A stretch of DNA of 64,000 nt from contig NZ_LQCI01000002.1 in assembly GCF_001613935.1 (NCBI RefSeq), positions 186,001 through 250,000 of the forward strand, in the 5' to 3' direction. Positions 24,634-32,709 of the stretch are shown here, one piece after another (positions within the stretch are counted from its first letter, which is position 1; every line of letters begins with the position of its first letter). A model generated the notes under the pieces. It had not been told where the DNA came from. It ran no database searches and saw nothing but the letters and a program-made list of their open reading frames with translations. The DNA is from Amycolatopsis regifaucium. GTDB taxonomy: Bacteria > Actinomycetota > Actinomycetes > Mycobacteriales > Pseudonocardiaceae. The position numbers and the translations under genes are program-made.

Positions 24634-25610
24634 CGGGCACCACCGGCGTGCGCGATGGCTTCGAGGCGGCTGAGAACCGACTTCGCGAGGACATCGGGTT
24701 CGAGGACCAGGATGTCCGGGCCGTGGGCGGTGAGCCAGTCGGCGGCGGATTCGGGGTAGTACAGCTCGATCTCCACGAGGTCGCCTTCTTCTCCTCCGGC
24801 GTCGCTGCGGCCGACGACCCGGCCGCGGCGGCGGACCCCGGCGGCCCGGCCGTCGGCGACCCAGACGCTGGCGGTGGTCGGCGCCGACGGATCCTCACCG
24901 CTGCTGGCCGACACCATCCGCAGCAGGTTGACCCCTTCCGGGCGTTCGACGACGCCGGGCCTCCCGACCGGCTCGACCTTCCCGGTGACGCGCGAAAGGC
25001 GGAAGCAGCGGGGCGCGCCGCGGTCCCTGTCGTGCCCGACGACGTACCAACGGGCACGCCACGACACGACGCCCCAGGGTTCGAGGGTGCGGATCTTGCG
25101 CTCGGCGGAACCACTGCGCCGGTACTCGAAGCGGACCGCCTGCCCGGCCTGGACGGCGGCGAGCAGGGGACCGAACGCCGGTTCGGCGCGCACGCGCGGT
25201 TCGACGACCGTCGGGGCGTTGTCGTCCACCTCGACCCCGGCGGCGCGCAGCTTCACCAACGCGCCTTGCGCCTCACCGGTCAGTTCCGGTGAATCCCACA
25301 GCCGCACGGCGAGACCGACCGCCGTCGCTTCGTCGGGCGCGAGGTCGATCTCGCCGAGTTCGTAGTCACGGCGCGCGATCCGGTAGCCGTCGATGGCGTC
25401 GAAGGCGGAGTTGCGTCCGGTCTCCAGCGGGATGCCGAGTTCGCGCAGTTCGGTCTTGTCGCGCTCGAACATGCGGAAGTAGGCCTCGTCGCTGGCCGCG
25501 TCGGCGTACCCGGGCACGATGCCCCGGATCCGCTCGGCGGTGAGGTACTGCCGGGTGGACAGGAGGGCCAGAACCAGGTTGACCAGACGTTCGGCGCGTG
25601 CGGTGGACAC
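24630..25610 (-). CDS. pafB: WYL-domain transcriptional activator subunit PafB
   Basis: A 326-residue partner of PafC with the same layout: a winged helix (LVNLVLALLSTRQYLTAERI), a WYL domain (AVRFEYRRSGSAERKIRTLE, then WYVVGHDRDRGAPRCFRLSRV) and a C-terminal WCX domain. WYL domains are thought to sense a nucleic-acid ligand produced on DNA damage. The GTG start lies 6 nt after TAGGGT (25617-25622), which overlaps the HxlR stop codon, so transcription is probably leaderless and separate from the HxlR gene. In M. tuberculosis the pair lies directly after pafA; here pafA is 5.6 kb away. Confidence 0.93.
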   Translation of the reverse strand: MSTARAERLVNLVLALLSTRQYLTAERIRGIVPGYADAASDEAYFRMFERDKTELRELGIPLETGRNSAFDAIDGYRIARRDYELGEIDLAPDEATAVGLAVRLWDSPELTGEAQGALVKLRAAGVEVDDNAPTVVEPRVRAEPAFGPLLAAVQAGQAVRFEYRRSGSAERKIRTLEPWGVVSWRARWYVVGHDRDRGAPRCFRLSRVTGKVEPVGRPGVVERPEGVNLLRMVSASSGEDPSAPTTASVWVADGRAAGVRRRGRVVGRSDAGGEEGDLVEIELYYPESAADWLTAHGPDILVLEPDVLAKSVLSRLEAIAHAGGAR

Positions 25611-25619
25611 CCGGCTACC

Positions 25620-26051
25620 CTAGCCCGCGCCGTCCGACCCGATGGTGAGAGCCGCCGATCGCGCGTCGTAACGATCCCTGGCGGACTCGACCTCGTCGAA
25701 CCGCGTCTCGGCCCAGTCCTTGATCCCGGCCAGCAGCTCACGGAGGCTGCGGCCGAGCTCGGTCAATTCGTAGTCCACCCGGACCGGTACACACGCGGTG
25801 ACGGTGCGGGTCAGCAGACCGTCCCGTTCCAAGGTGCGCAGTGTCTGCGTGAGCATTTTCTGGCTGACGCCGGCGATCCGTCGGGAAAGGTCGCTGTAGC
25901 GCTGGGGCCCGTCGCCGAGGGCGACCAGGACCAGACTGACCCATTTGCCCGAGACCTCGTCGAGCAGCTTCCGGGCCGGACAGGCCGCGAGGTAGGCGTC
26001 GTAGGCCCGTTTCTCCTCGTTCCGCCGTTCCTGTGCCGTGCGCGTGACCAC
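25620..26051 (-). CDS. HxlR-family transcriptional regulator
   Basis: A 143-residue HxlR/DUF24 winged-helix protein. The conserved Cys appears in YLAACPARKLLDEVSGKW, followed by LVLVALGDGPQRYSDLSRRI and SQKMLTQTLRTLERDGLL (recognition helix), then VDYELTELG in the wing. GTG at 26051 with GGAGG upstream is chosen rather than ATG at 26120, because the longer form would translate the operator-like dyads. It is divergent from an NADP-dependent oxidoreductase gene, the arrangement of QorR/qor2 in Corynebacterium. Such regulators sense quinones or diamide through the Cys, so a redox switch is likely (inference). Confidence 0.85.
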   Translation of the reverse strand: MVTRTAQERRNEEKRAYDAYLAACPARKLLDEVSGKWVSLVLVALGDGPQRYSDLSRRIAGVSQKMLTQTLRTLERDGLLTRTVTACVPVRVDYELTELGRSLRELLAGIKDWAETRFDEVESARDRYDARSAALTIGSDGAG

Positions 26052-26085
26052 GGTCGCCGTACCTCCGCGTGAGTTGGGCACCTCG

Positions 26086-26115
26086 AAGTGCGTACTTCCC
26101 GCTGGAGAGTAACTC
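26086..26115. promoter_or_regulatory. Operator-like dyads between hxlR-type and oxidoreductase genes
   Basis: Two short dyads lie in the divergent region: AAGT-N4-ACTT at 26086-26097 and GAGT-A-ACTC at 26107-26115, 20 nt apart centre to centre (about two helical turns). HxlR regulators bind such AGT/ACT half-sites. The site lies 40-69 nt upstream of the oxidoreductase start and would allow autoregulation. Confidence 0.5.
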
Positions 26116-26154
26116 CCCATACGTTCGCTCCGAACGAGCCCTTGGAGGAGAACG

Positions 26155-27099
26155 ATGCGCGCAGTGGTGGTCCGCCGGCTCGGCGGCCCGGAGGTCCTGG
26201 AGTTCACCGAGATCCCGGTGCCCCGGCCGGGAATCGGTCAGGTGCGGGTGAAGGTGGCCGCGGCCGGGGTCAACCCGGTCGACGCCGCGACCCGCTCGGG
26301 TTTCCTGACCGAGGCGGGGATCATCCCGCCGCGGGAAGTGCTCGGGCTCGGCTGGGACGTGGCCGGAACGGTCGACGCGGTGGGCGACGGCGTCACCGGG
26401 TTCGCCGCGGGTGACGCGGTGATCGGCCTGCGGGACCGGCCGGCGACCACGCTCGGCGCCTACGCCGGATACGTCGTGCTCGACGCGGACGCGATCGCCG
26501 CCGCGCCGCGGACGGTGTCCGCCGTGGAGGCCGCGACCCTCCCACTGAACGCTCTCACCGCGCTCCAGGCGCTCGACCTGCTCGATCTTCCGGCGGGAGC
26601 AACGGTTTTGGTGACCGGGGCGGCGGGCGCTGTCGGCGGCTACGCGGTCGCCTTGGCCAAGGCGCGCGGTTTCCGGGTGGTGGCCGTCGCCGGTTCCGCC
26701 GACGAGGCACCGGTGCGAGGCTTCGGCGCGGAGATCTTCGTGCCCCGGGGCGACTTCCTGGCTGACCGCGTGCGGTCCGAAGTCCCCGGAGGCGTCGACG
26801 CGGCCCTGGACACGGCACTACTCGGCCTCGAAGCCTTGGACGCCGTCGCGAACCGCGGGCGGTTCGTGGTGTTCGCGGCCGGAGCGGCCCCGATTCCCTT
26901 GCGCGGCATCAAGGTCGCGCACGTCTGGATCCGCGCGGACGGTGCCGCTCTCGGCGAGCTGGCGACTCTGGCCGACGACGGCGTGCTCGTTCCGCGGATC
27001 GCGGACACCTTGCCTTTGGACGAGGCGGTGAAGGCGCACGAGCGACTCGCGGCGGGCGGGCTGCGCGGACGGCTGGCGCTGACCAACCCCATAAGTTGA
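26155..27099 (+). CDS. NADP-dependent quinone oxidoreductase-type (zinc-independent MDR)
   Basis: A 314-residue medium-chain dehydrogenase/reductase of the quinone oxidoreductase subgroup. The GroES-like N-terminal domain (GIGQVRVKVAAAGVNPVDAA) is followed by a Rossmann domain with the NADP loop VTGAAGAVGGYAVALAKARG (about residues 153-172). The structural-zinc Cys cluster and catalytic Cys of alcohol dehydrogenases are absent, as expected for QOR. The likely reaction is NADPH-dependent reduction of quinones or enones. ATG at 26155 has GGAGGAG upstream. The divergent HxlR gene is the probable regulator. A decayed relative lies at 29596-29975. Confidence 0.88.
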   Translation: MRAVVVRRLGGPEVLEFTEIPVPRPGIGQVRVKVAAAGVNPVDAATRSGFLTEAGIIPPREVLGLGWDVAGTVDAVGDGVTGFAAGDAVIGLRDRPATTLGAYAGYVVLDADAIAAAPRTVSAVEAATLPLNALTALQALDLLDLPAGATVLVTGAAGAVGGYAVALAKARGFRVVAVAGSADEAPVRGFGAEIFVPRGDFLADRVRSEVPGGVDAALDTALLGLEALDAVANRGRFVVFAAGAAPIPLRGIKVAHVWIRADGAALGELATLADDGVLVPRIADTLPLDEAVKAHERLAAGGLRGRLALTNPIS

Positions 27100-27119
27100 C
27101 GCTTAATTAAGGCTACAGT
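27096..27119 (+). promoter_or_regulatory. AT-rich palindrome and possible promoter before the SRPBCC-SDR operon
   Basis: CTTAATTAAG (27102-27111) is a perfect 10-bp palindrome, striking in this GC-rich sequence. It lies between TTGACG (27096-27101) and TACAGT (27114-27119), which are too close (12 bp) for a normal promoter, so only one may be used. TACAGT ends 12 nt before the ATG. An operator role is inferred from symmetry and position. Confidence 0.4.
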
Positions 27120-27131
27120 TATCTTCACATC

Positions 27132-27584
27132 ATGGACAACGACGAAACCCGGCTCGAACTTCGGCGCGAGTATCCGGACCCGATCGAAGACGTCTGGTCG
27201 GCACTCACCGAATCCGAGCGCACGGCCCGCTGGATCGGCACGTGGACGGGCGACCCAGGAGTCGGCAACACCGTCATGCTGCGGATGACCGCGGAGGCAG
27301 GCGCCGAACCGGCGCCTGCCGTCATCCGCGAATGCGACCCGCCGAAACGACTGGCCATGGACCTGCACAACACCGACGAGCCGACCTGGCGGGTGGAGCT
27401 GACCCTCACCCCGCACGGCGAGGGAACGGTGCTCGACTTCGTGCACCGGATGCCCAAGCCTGATTGGGACACGTCGGACATCGCCAAGGGCTGGCATTTC
27501 TACCTCGACCGGCTCGGCGCTTCCCTCTCCGGCGAACCGGTGCCCGAGTGGGACACCTACACGCCACCTAGTTTGGAGGCATGA
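27132..27584 (+). CDS. SRPBCC/AHSA1-like domain protein
   Basis: A 150-residue START-like protein of the AHSA1/ATPase-activator-like group. The typical opening (LELRREYPDPIEDVWSALTESERTARWIG) is followed by GDPGVGNTVMLRM and a final helix (DIAKGWHFYLDRLGASL). These proteins bind small hydrophobic ligands or modulate partners, and no catalytic residues can be named. Its stop overlaps the start of the SDR gene by 4 nt, so the two form a coupled operon. In other actinobacteria such genes often follow an ArsR regulator, but none is adjacent here. Confidence 0.85.
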   Translation: MDNDETRLELRREYPDPIEDVWSALTESERTARWIGTWTGDPGVGNTVMLRMTAEAGAEPAPAVIRECDPPKRLAMDLHNTDEPTWRVELTLTPHGEGTVLDFVHRMPKPDWDTSDIAKGWHFYLDRLGASLSGEPVPEWDTYTPPSLEA

Positions 27585-28279
27585 ACGATCGAGTACTGCT
27601 GATCACCGGCGCCTCCCGCGGTCTCGGCGAGGCCACCGCCCGACGGGCCGCGGCCGCCGGGTTCCGGCTGGCGTTGCTCGCCCGCGACCGCGAGGCGCTG
27701 CTCCCCCTCGTCGCCGGGTTCGGCGAGGATCGCGCCCTCGCGCTCTCGGTGGACGTCACCGATTGGCACTCGCTGGCCGCCGCGGTCGAGACGGTGAAGA
27801 ACACCTTCGGCGCACTGGACGCGGTGTTCGCCAACGCGGGGCAAAGCGTCGTGGTGTCGTTCTTCGGCGACGGCGGCGCGGACCCCGAACAGTGGCGTGA
27901 CATGGTGCTGACCAACGTCTACGGCACCGCCCTCACCGCGAGGGCGACCCTGCCGTCACTGGCGGAGTCGAAGGGACATCTCGTACTCACCGGTTCGGTC
28001 GCCGGGCGCTATCACCGGCCGGGCAACCTCTACTCGGCGACGAAGTGGGCGGTGACCGGACTCGCCGGATCCATCCGCGAGGAGGCCGTCGGTACCGGCG
28101 TCCGGGTCACCGTGGTGCAACCGGGGCTGGTCGACACCTCGATGATCCCGGAGGACTCGAAGTCCAAGCCGAAGCTGGTACCCGACGACATCGCGAGGGC
28201 GGTGCTCTACGCACTGGAACAGCCGCCCTCGGTCGACGTCAACGAGATCGTGGTCCGGCCGACCGGACAGGTCCGCTAG
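27581..28279 (+). CDS. Short-chain dehydrogenase/reductase (SDR)
   Basis: A 232-residue classical SDR: cofactor loop TGASRGLGEATA (residues 8-19), the NAG motif in FANAGQSV, the catalytic Ser in LTGSVAGRY and the YSATK Tyr-Lys motif. The Arg after strand 2 (ALLARDREA) suggests NADP(H). The substrate is unknown. It is translationally coupled to the SRPBCC gene upstream. Its stop interlocks with that of the LLM oxidoreductase on the opposite strand through CTAG at 28276-28279. Confidence 0.9.
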   Translation: MNDRVLLITGASRGLGEATARRAAAAGFRLALLARDREALLPLVAGFGEDRALALSVDVTDWHSLAAAVETVKNTFGALDAVFANAGQSVVVSFFGDGGADPEQWRDMVLTNVYGTALTARATLPSLAESKGHLVLTGSVAGRYHRPGNLYSATKWAVTGLAGSIREEAVGTGVRVTVVQPGLVDTSMIPEDSKSKPKLVPDDIARAVLYALEQPPSVDVNEIVVRPTGQVR

Positions 28280-29154
28280 CGCGCGGCGGCCGACCGCGGC
28301 AGCAGGGCATCGGCCAGCCGCCGCCAGTGCGGCATGGCCGATTCACCGGGTTCGACACCGATGACCTGAACCCCGACGTGGTCGGCGCCGGCGTCGAGGT
28401 GGGCGTGCAGTTTCGCGACGACGGTGTCGAGGTCGCCCCAGAACACGAGGTCGTCGACAAGCCGGTCGCTGCCGCGGCCTCCGTCGAGGTCGGATTCGGC
28501 GTAGCCGAGGCGGAGGTACTTGGCGACGTTGTACTCCGACGTCAGGTACACCCGCAGGTGTTCGCGGGCGATCTCCCGCGCCCTGCCCGGATCCGTTTCG
28601 AACAGCACGGCGTGCTCGACGCCAAGGAAAGCCTTGTCCCCCAGCACTTCCCTCGCCTGGGCGGTATGCGAGACGGGCACGTGATAGGTGTGCGCCCCCG
28701 CGGAACGGTCCCGGGCCAGCTCGAGCATTTTCGGCCCATAGGCGGCCAGCAACCGTCGTATCGGCGCGGCGGGCAGCGGGTTGGCGCTGGTGACCGTGTC
28801 GAGTTCGTCGAGGTAGTCGTTCATCGCCTCCAGCGGCTTGACGCCGGGCTGCGCGCCACCGAAGCCGAGCCCCAAGACGTGACGGCCCGGATAAGCGTCG
28901 GCCAGCAAGAGCGCCGCGCCATGGGCCCAGCGCGGCCCGCGGGAGCCGATCCGCGCGATCCCGTTGACCACGGAGATCCGTTCGGTGGACGCCAGCAGGA
29001 AGCCGGCGTGGGTCAGCGCCTCGCGGCCGTCCCGTTCCGGGATCCAGATCGCGGGCCAGCCGAGTTCTTCCAGTTCCCGCACCGAATCCCGCAGCATGGC
29101 GGCGGGCTGGTCTTCGAAGTCGAACGTCCAGATCCCGAAACGCCCCAGTTCCAT
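28276..29154 (-). CDS. LLM-class (F420-dependent type) oxidoreductase
   Basis: A 292-residue luciferase-like monooxygenase-fold protein of the actinobacterial F420-type group. It begins MELGRFGIWTFDFEDQPAAM and contains WPAIWIPERDGREALTHAGF and the cofactor-binding stretch HVLGLGFGGAQPGVKPLEAM. F420 or FMN use cannot be distinguished by sequence alone. ATG at 29154 has a GAGGAGAG ribosome-binding site. An ArsR regulator gene lies upstream on the same strand, and a perfect 10-bp inverted repeat lies between them, so this gene is the likely regulated target. Confidence 0.85.
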   Translation of the reverse strand: MELGRFGIWTFDFEDQPAAMLRDSVRELEELGWPAIWIPERDGREALTHAGFLLASTERISVVNGIARIGSRGPRWAHGAALLLADAYPGRHVLGLGFGGAQPGVKPLEAMNDYLDELDTVTSANPLPAAPIRRLLAAYGPKMLELARDRSAGAHTYHVPVSHTAQAREVLGDKAFLGVEHAVLFETDPGRAREIAREHLRVYLTSEYNVAKYLRLGYAESDLDGGRGSDRLVDDLVFWGDLDTVVAKLHAHLDAGADHVGVQVIGVEPGESAMPHWRRLADALLPRSAAAR

Positions 29155-29179
29155 CTGTCTCTCCTCAGGTCGGATCCTA

Positions 29180-29209
29180 CATATCGAAGTATCGCAGATC
29201 TTCGATATG
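29180..29209 (-). promoter_or_regulatory. ArsR-type operator upstream of the LLM oxidoreductase
   Basis: CATATCGAAG (29180-29189) and CTTCGATATG (29200-29209) form a perfect 10-bp inverted repeat with a 10-nt spacer, 26-55 nt before the LLM start. The ArsR-family gene ends 16 nt upstream of it on the same strand. Size and symmetry fit a winged-helix dimer site. Confidence 0.65.
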
Positions 29210-29225
29210 TTATTCCCGAGGAGGC

Positions 29226-29567
29226 TCAGATGGCGCGTCCCAGCAGGTCGACGAGTTGCGCGATCCGCTGTTCGTCACGCCGGTAGTGGGTCCACTTTCC
29301 CACCCGGGTGGACCGGACGAGCCCGGCACGCTGCAGCAAGGCCATGTACGCCGACACGGTGGACTGCGCGAGCCCCAGCTTCTCCTGGAGATGACTCACG
29401 CAGACCCCGACCTCGTTCTGATCGGCGATCGCCCGCTCGGGCGGGAAATGCCGGTCGGGTTCGCGCAGCCAGCCGAGCACCTGGAGCCGGACCGGGTTGG
29501 CGAGCGCCTTGAACACCTCCACCAGGTGCTCGGTGGCGTCCGAGCCGGGATCTGCGTGTGCGGTCAT
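29226..29567 (-). CDS. ArsR-family transcriptional regulator
   Basis: A 113-residue ArsR protein with a winged helix: VFKALANPVRLQVLGWL (helices 1-2), VSHLQEKLGLAQSTVSAYMA (helix-turn-helix) and VGKWTHYRRDEQ (wing). The region between helix 2 and the HTH contains one Cys (EVGVCVSHLQ), at the place where the CVC metal site of ArsR proteins lies, but a second metal Cys is missing, so metal sensing is unlikely. ATG has GGAGG upstream. It probably represses the downstream LLM oxidoreductase through the dyad at 29180-29209. Confidence 0.88.
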   Translation of the reverse strand: MTAHADPGSDATEHLVEVFKALANPVRLQVLGWLREPDRHFPPERAIADQNEVGVCVSHLQEKLGLAQSTVSAYMALLQRAGLVRSTRVGKWTHYRRDEQRIAQLVDLLGRAI

Positions 29568-29595
29568 GATCCTCCGAGCTTAGGCCCTTTCCTCC

Positions 29596-29975
29596 TCAGA
29601 CGAGGATGACCCGGCGCCCGCGCGTGTGACCCGCCTGGCTGTCGATCTGCGCCTGTGCGGCCTCGGCGAGCGCGTCCGGCACGCTCCCGGCCACGCCGGA
29701 GAACCGGACGCCGAGGTCCGGCGCGCCGAGATCGGCGATGGAGACGACCTTCCGCGGATCCCCGGTCAACTCGACGAGTTCACGGATCACCCCGGAGCCC
29801 GCAAGATCGAGGGCCGCGTCGACCGGACCCAGCTCGCGGACCCGCTCGACCCAGCCCTCGCCGTACGTCGTGGCGAGAGCGCCCAAGCCGCGCAGATAGT
29901 CCTGATTCGCCGCTCCCGCGATACCGATCACCTTGATGTCGCGGTCCCGCGCGATCTGGAGCACCGCCGAGGCTA
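29596..29975 (-). pseudogene. Remnant of a zinc-binding dehydrogenase / quinone oxidoreductase gene
   Basis: About 126 residues align with the C-terminal half of MDR-family oxidoreductases: the helix after the NADP loop (SAVLQIARDRDIKVIGIAG), then YGEGWVERVRELGPVDAALD, and the family's typical end HTRGRRVILV with a normal stop. The GroES domain and the Gly-rich NADP loop are missing. The reading frame continues upstream only as unrelated sequence into an inverted repeat, so the gene was cut at about 29975. It cannot bind cofactor as a complete enzyme. Residual coding-type composition suggests recent loss. Confidence 0.7.
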
Positions 29976-30000
29976 GTGGCCTGCGGCTTTGCTGGCCTGA

Positions 30001-30057
30001 AGTACATGATGGCCCCCTTCCTTGCGCTAGACGCAAGGAAGGGGGCCATCATGTACT
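30001..30057. terminator. Long inverted repeat a (47-nt core family)
   Basis: A perfect 26-bp stem (30001-30026 with 30032-30057) has a 5-nt loop. The core from ATG (30006) to CAT (ending 30052) is 47 nt. It lies 3' of the BNR-repeat gene and directly beside the broken end of the oxidoreductase remnant. Its arm is almost identical to element b at 58477. No T-run follows, so it would be an actinobacterial I-shaped terminator if it terminates. Confidence 0.7.
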
Positions 30058-30083
30058 GGGGGGGTAGGTGTGACCGGTGGTGC

Positions 30084-30093
30084 CACTCACGAC
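30084..30093. repeat. CACTCACGAC word at a gene end
   Basis: The 10-mer CACTCACGAC overlaps the stop codon of the BNR-repeat gene. The same word occurs at 45022-45031 and inverted at 20925-20934, each time close to a 3' end. Confidence 0.35.
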
Positions 30094-31124
30094 AGCCGGG
30101 CCGCCCGGCCTTTCGCACCGCTCGCCCAGCACGCACCGCGAGCGCAATCGACCGAGTCGAGCGAGCCCGTGTCGAACGACTGCCAGTGCCGTCCGCCGTC
30201 CGGGCTCAGGTCGCTTCCGCCGGGCCCGACGGCGATGACCGTGTTCCCCAGCCAGGCCAGACCCGAGCGGTAGCCGACGGGAGCCTCCGACGGCGTCCGC
30301 CAGGCGCGGCCCTTGTCCGCGCTCAACGCCACAGCGGGACCGGGCGCGTTCGGGGCCGCGTAGTCGCCGCCGATGGCGACACCGTGCCGCGGGTCCCGGA
30401 ACGTCACGGAGAAGACCCCGGCGGAGGCGCCGCTGGGCAGTGGCGTGTCGGCCGCTTCCCAGGTCAGCCCACCGTCGCCGGAGTGCAGGACCCGGGCACG
30501 GGCACCGCCTCCGGTGGCGATCCAGGCGTCGCGCGGGCCCGAGGTGGTGAGGCACTGGCCGCTGGCGGCGAAGCCGAACTCGCCGTCCAGCGCGGGGACC
30601 ATGCCTGCGGCGGGTACCTGCTGCCAGGTGCGGCCGCCGTCCGAAGTGGACTGCAGGCGGAACTTCCCGTCTACCGGGTCGCTCATCGCGAGGCCGCGGC
30701 GGTGGTCGAAGAAGGCGAGGCAGTCGTAGAAGGCGGCCGGTTCGGGGTTCTGGAACGACAGTCGCCAGGTCTTGCCGCCGTCGTCGGTGCGGTAGATCCG
30801 GGACGCCTCACCGGGCCCGATGGACAACGCGACGGCGTGATCGGCGTCGAAGGCCTCGATGTCCCGGAAATCGAGCGCCGCGGCGCCGGCGGGGGCGACG
30901 GGCTGCCAGGTCCGGCCGCGATCGGTGGTACGCAGAATGGTGCCCCTGCTGCCGCTGACCCACGCCGTCCGGGAATCCACCGCGGAGAGACCGCGCAACT
31001 GGGCGTCCGTGCCCGTCGGGGTCTCCGTCCAGGCGGGATCGGGACAGTCCGGCGCGGCCTGCGCGGCGCCGGTGAACGCCAGCGGAACGACCGCTCCCAG
31101 CAGGACCAGCAACGCACGGCGCAT
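30087..31124 (-). CDS. Secreted BNR/YCF48-type repeat protein
   Basis: A 345-residue exported protein with a clear signal peptide (MRRALLVLLGAVVPLAF, cleavage near AAQA-AP). A beta-propeller built of BNR-like repeats follows, with repeated S/T-x-D-x-G-x-x-W motifs: TTDRGRTWQ, TDDGGKTWR, TSDGGRTWQ, HSGDGGLTWE, SADKGRAWR and SPDGGRHWQ. Six such units imply a six- or seven-bladed propeller. Such proteins are annotated as sialidase-like or oxidoreductase-like without proven activity. Catalytic residues of sialidases are not evident. ATG at 31124 has GGAGAGG upstream. It follows pafA on the same strand but is separated from it by a long hairpin. Confidence 0.8.
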   Translation of the reverse strand: MRRALLVLLGAVVPLAFTGAAQAAPDCPDPAWTETPTGTDAQLRGLSAVDSRTAWVSGSRGTILRTTDRGRTWQPVAPAGAAALDFRDIEAFDADHAVALSIGPGEASRIYRTDDGGKTWRLSFQNPEPAAFYDCLAFFDHRRGLAMSDPVDGKFRLQSTSDGGRTWQQVPAAGMVPALDGEFGFAASGQCLTTSGPRDAWIATGGGARARVLHSGDGGLTWEAADTPLPSGASAGVFSVTFRDPRHGVAIGGDYAAPNAPGPAVALSADKGRAWRTPSEAPVGYRSGLAWLGNTVIAVGPGGSDLSPDGGRHWQSFDTGSLDSVDCARGACWASGAKGRAARLS

Positions 31125-31146
31125 CGGCGCACCTCTCCCTCGAAGA

Positions 31147-31199
31147 TCCGTGAAGGCCACCTTAAGGGACTCTGATTCCCTCAAAGTGGCCTTCACGGA
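31147..31199. terminator. Long inverted repeat c (47-nt core family), after pafA
   Basis: Arms of 23 nt (31147-31169 and 31177-31199) pair with two mismatches around a 7-nt loop. The core from GTG (31150) to CAC (ending 31196) is 47 nt. It begins 5 nt after the pafA stop, so it would end the pafA transcript before the BNR gene. Confidence 0.7.
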
Positions 31200-31203
31200 C
31201 CAA

Positions 31204-32562
31204 TCAGAGTGAGCTGATCAGCCGCTCGACCCGCTCGTCCACCGAGCGGAACGGGTCCTTGCACAGCACGGTCCGCTGCGCCTGGTCGTTCAGCTTGAGG
31301 TGCACCCAGTCCACGGTGAAGTCCCGTCCGGCGGCCTGCGCCGCGGCGATGAAGTCACCGCGCAGCTTCGCCCGCGTGGTCTGCGGCGGGGTGTCCTTGG
31401 CCAATTCGATCTCGCCGTCGTCGGTGACCCGCCGGACCAGACCCTTGCGCTGCAGCAGGTCGAAGATGCCGCGGCCGCGCCGGATGTCGTGATAGGCCAG
31501 GTCGAGCTGCGCGATCCGCGGGCTCGACAGGTCGAGGTCGTGCTTGTTGCGGTAGCGCTCGACCAGCCGGTGCTTGATCGCCCAGTCGATCTCGGTGTCG
31601 ATCTTGCTGAAGTCCTGCTGCTCGACCGCCTCCAGTGCCCGGCCCCACAGCTCGACGACCCGCTCGGACTGCGGCGAGGAACCGGTCTCCTTGACGTGCT
31701 GGACGGCGCGGGCGTGGTACTCACGCTGGATATCCAGCGCGGACGCCTCCCGGCCGCCGGCGAGCCGCACCTGGCGGCGGCCGGTGAGGTCGTGGCTGAT
31801 CTCGCGGATGGCCCTTATCGGGTTGTCGAGGGTGAAGTCACGGAACTGGACGCCCGCCTCGATCATCTCCAGCACCAGGTTGGCCGACCCGACCTTCAGC
31901 ATCGTGGTCGGTTCGGCCATGTTCGAGTCGCCGACGATCACGTGCAGGCGCCGGTAACGCTCGGCGTCGGCGTGCGGCTCGTCGCGGGTGTTGATGATCG
32001 GCCGGGAACGCGTGGTCGCGCTGGACACGCCTTCCCAGATGTGTTCCGCTCGCTGGGACAGGCAGTACACCGCGCCGCGCGGGGTCTGCAGGACCTTGCC
32101 CGCGCCGCAGATCAGCTGCCGGGTCACCAGGAACGGCAGCAGCACGTCCGCGATCCGGGAGAACTCGCCGGCACGGGTCACCAGGTAGTTCTCGTGACAG
32201 CCGTAGGAGTTGCCCGCCGAGTCGGTGTTGTTCTTGAACAGGAAGATGTCGCCGCCGATGCCCTCGTCCGCCAGCCGTCGCTCGGCGTCGACCAGGAGGT
32301 CCTCGAGGATCCGCTCCCCCGCCTTGTCGTGCGTGACGAGCTGCACGAGGTCGTCACATTCGGCCGTGGCGTATTCCGGGTGGGAACCCACGTCGAGATA
32401 GAGCCGGGAGCCGTTCGACAGGAAGACGTTCGACGAACGTCCCCAGGACACGACCCGCCGAAACAGGTAACGCGCCACTTCATCCGGGGAGAGCCTGCGT
32501 TGACCGTGAAAGGTGCACGTGACCCCGAATTCGGTCTCGATGCCAAAGATCCGCCGCTGCAT
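31204..32562 (-). CDS. pafA: Pup-protein ligase PafA
   Basis: A 452-residue ligase, the same length as M. tuberculosis PafA, that joins the Pup C-terminal Glu to substrate lysines using ATP. It belongs to the glutamine-synthetase-like carboxylate-amine fold. [12 protein letters not shown] opens the nucleotide-binding sheet, [13 protein letters not shown] carries the active-site loop, and [20 protein letters not shown] and [20 protein letters not shown] are strongly conserved in PafA/Dop. ATG at 32562 lies 6 nt after TACTCT (32569-32574), supporting a leaderless message. Unlike in mycobacteria, pafBC is not adjacent and a lipid-metabolism gene separates pafA from the proteasome genes. Confidence 0.96.
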   Translation of the reverse strand: MQRRIFGIETEFGVTCTFHGQRRLSPDEVARYLFRRVVSWGRSSNVFLSNGSRLYLDVGSHPEYATAECDDLVQLVTHDKAGERILEDLLVDAERRLADEGIGGDIFLFKNNTDSAGNSYGCHENYLVTRAGEFSRIADVLLPFLVTRQLICGAGKVLQTPRGAVYCLSQRAEHIWEGVSSATTRSRPIINTRDEPHADAERYRRLHVIVGDSNMAEPTTMLKVGSANLVLEMIEAGVQFRDFTLDNPIRAIREISHDLTGRRQVRLAGGREASALDIQREYHARAVQHVKETGSSPQSERVVELWGRALEAVEQQDFSKIDTEIDWAIKHRLVERYRNKHDLDLSSPRIAQLDLAYHDIRRGRGIFDLLQRKGLVRRVTDDGEIELAKDTPPQTTRAKLRGDFIAAAQAAGRDFTVDWVHLKLNDQAQRTVLCKDPFRSVDERVERLISSL

Positions 32563-32709
32563 CCCACCAGAGTAGGCGGTGAGGACCCGCTGAAGGTGCG
32601 CCGTTCGGGCGGCGACACGCGGTCGGTACGTTGCATTCGGTGAAAGGTGTGCGGGAAGTCCCGATCGGGTATCACGCACATGTCGACCTGACCCGGAAGC
32701 GGTGAAACC

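Noticed and set aside
29990-30070. Mini-ORFs inside the long inverted repeats as separate genes
   Set aside because: The frames follow from the symmetry of the dyad and have no ribosome-binding site; they are reported as an observation, not annotated as CDS.
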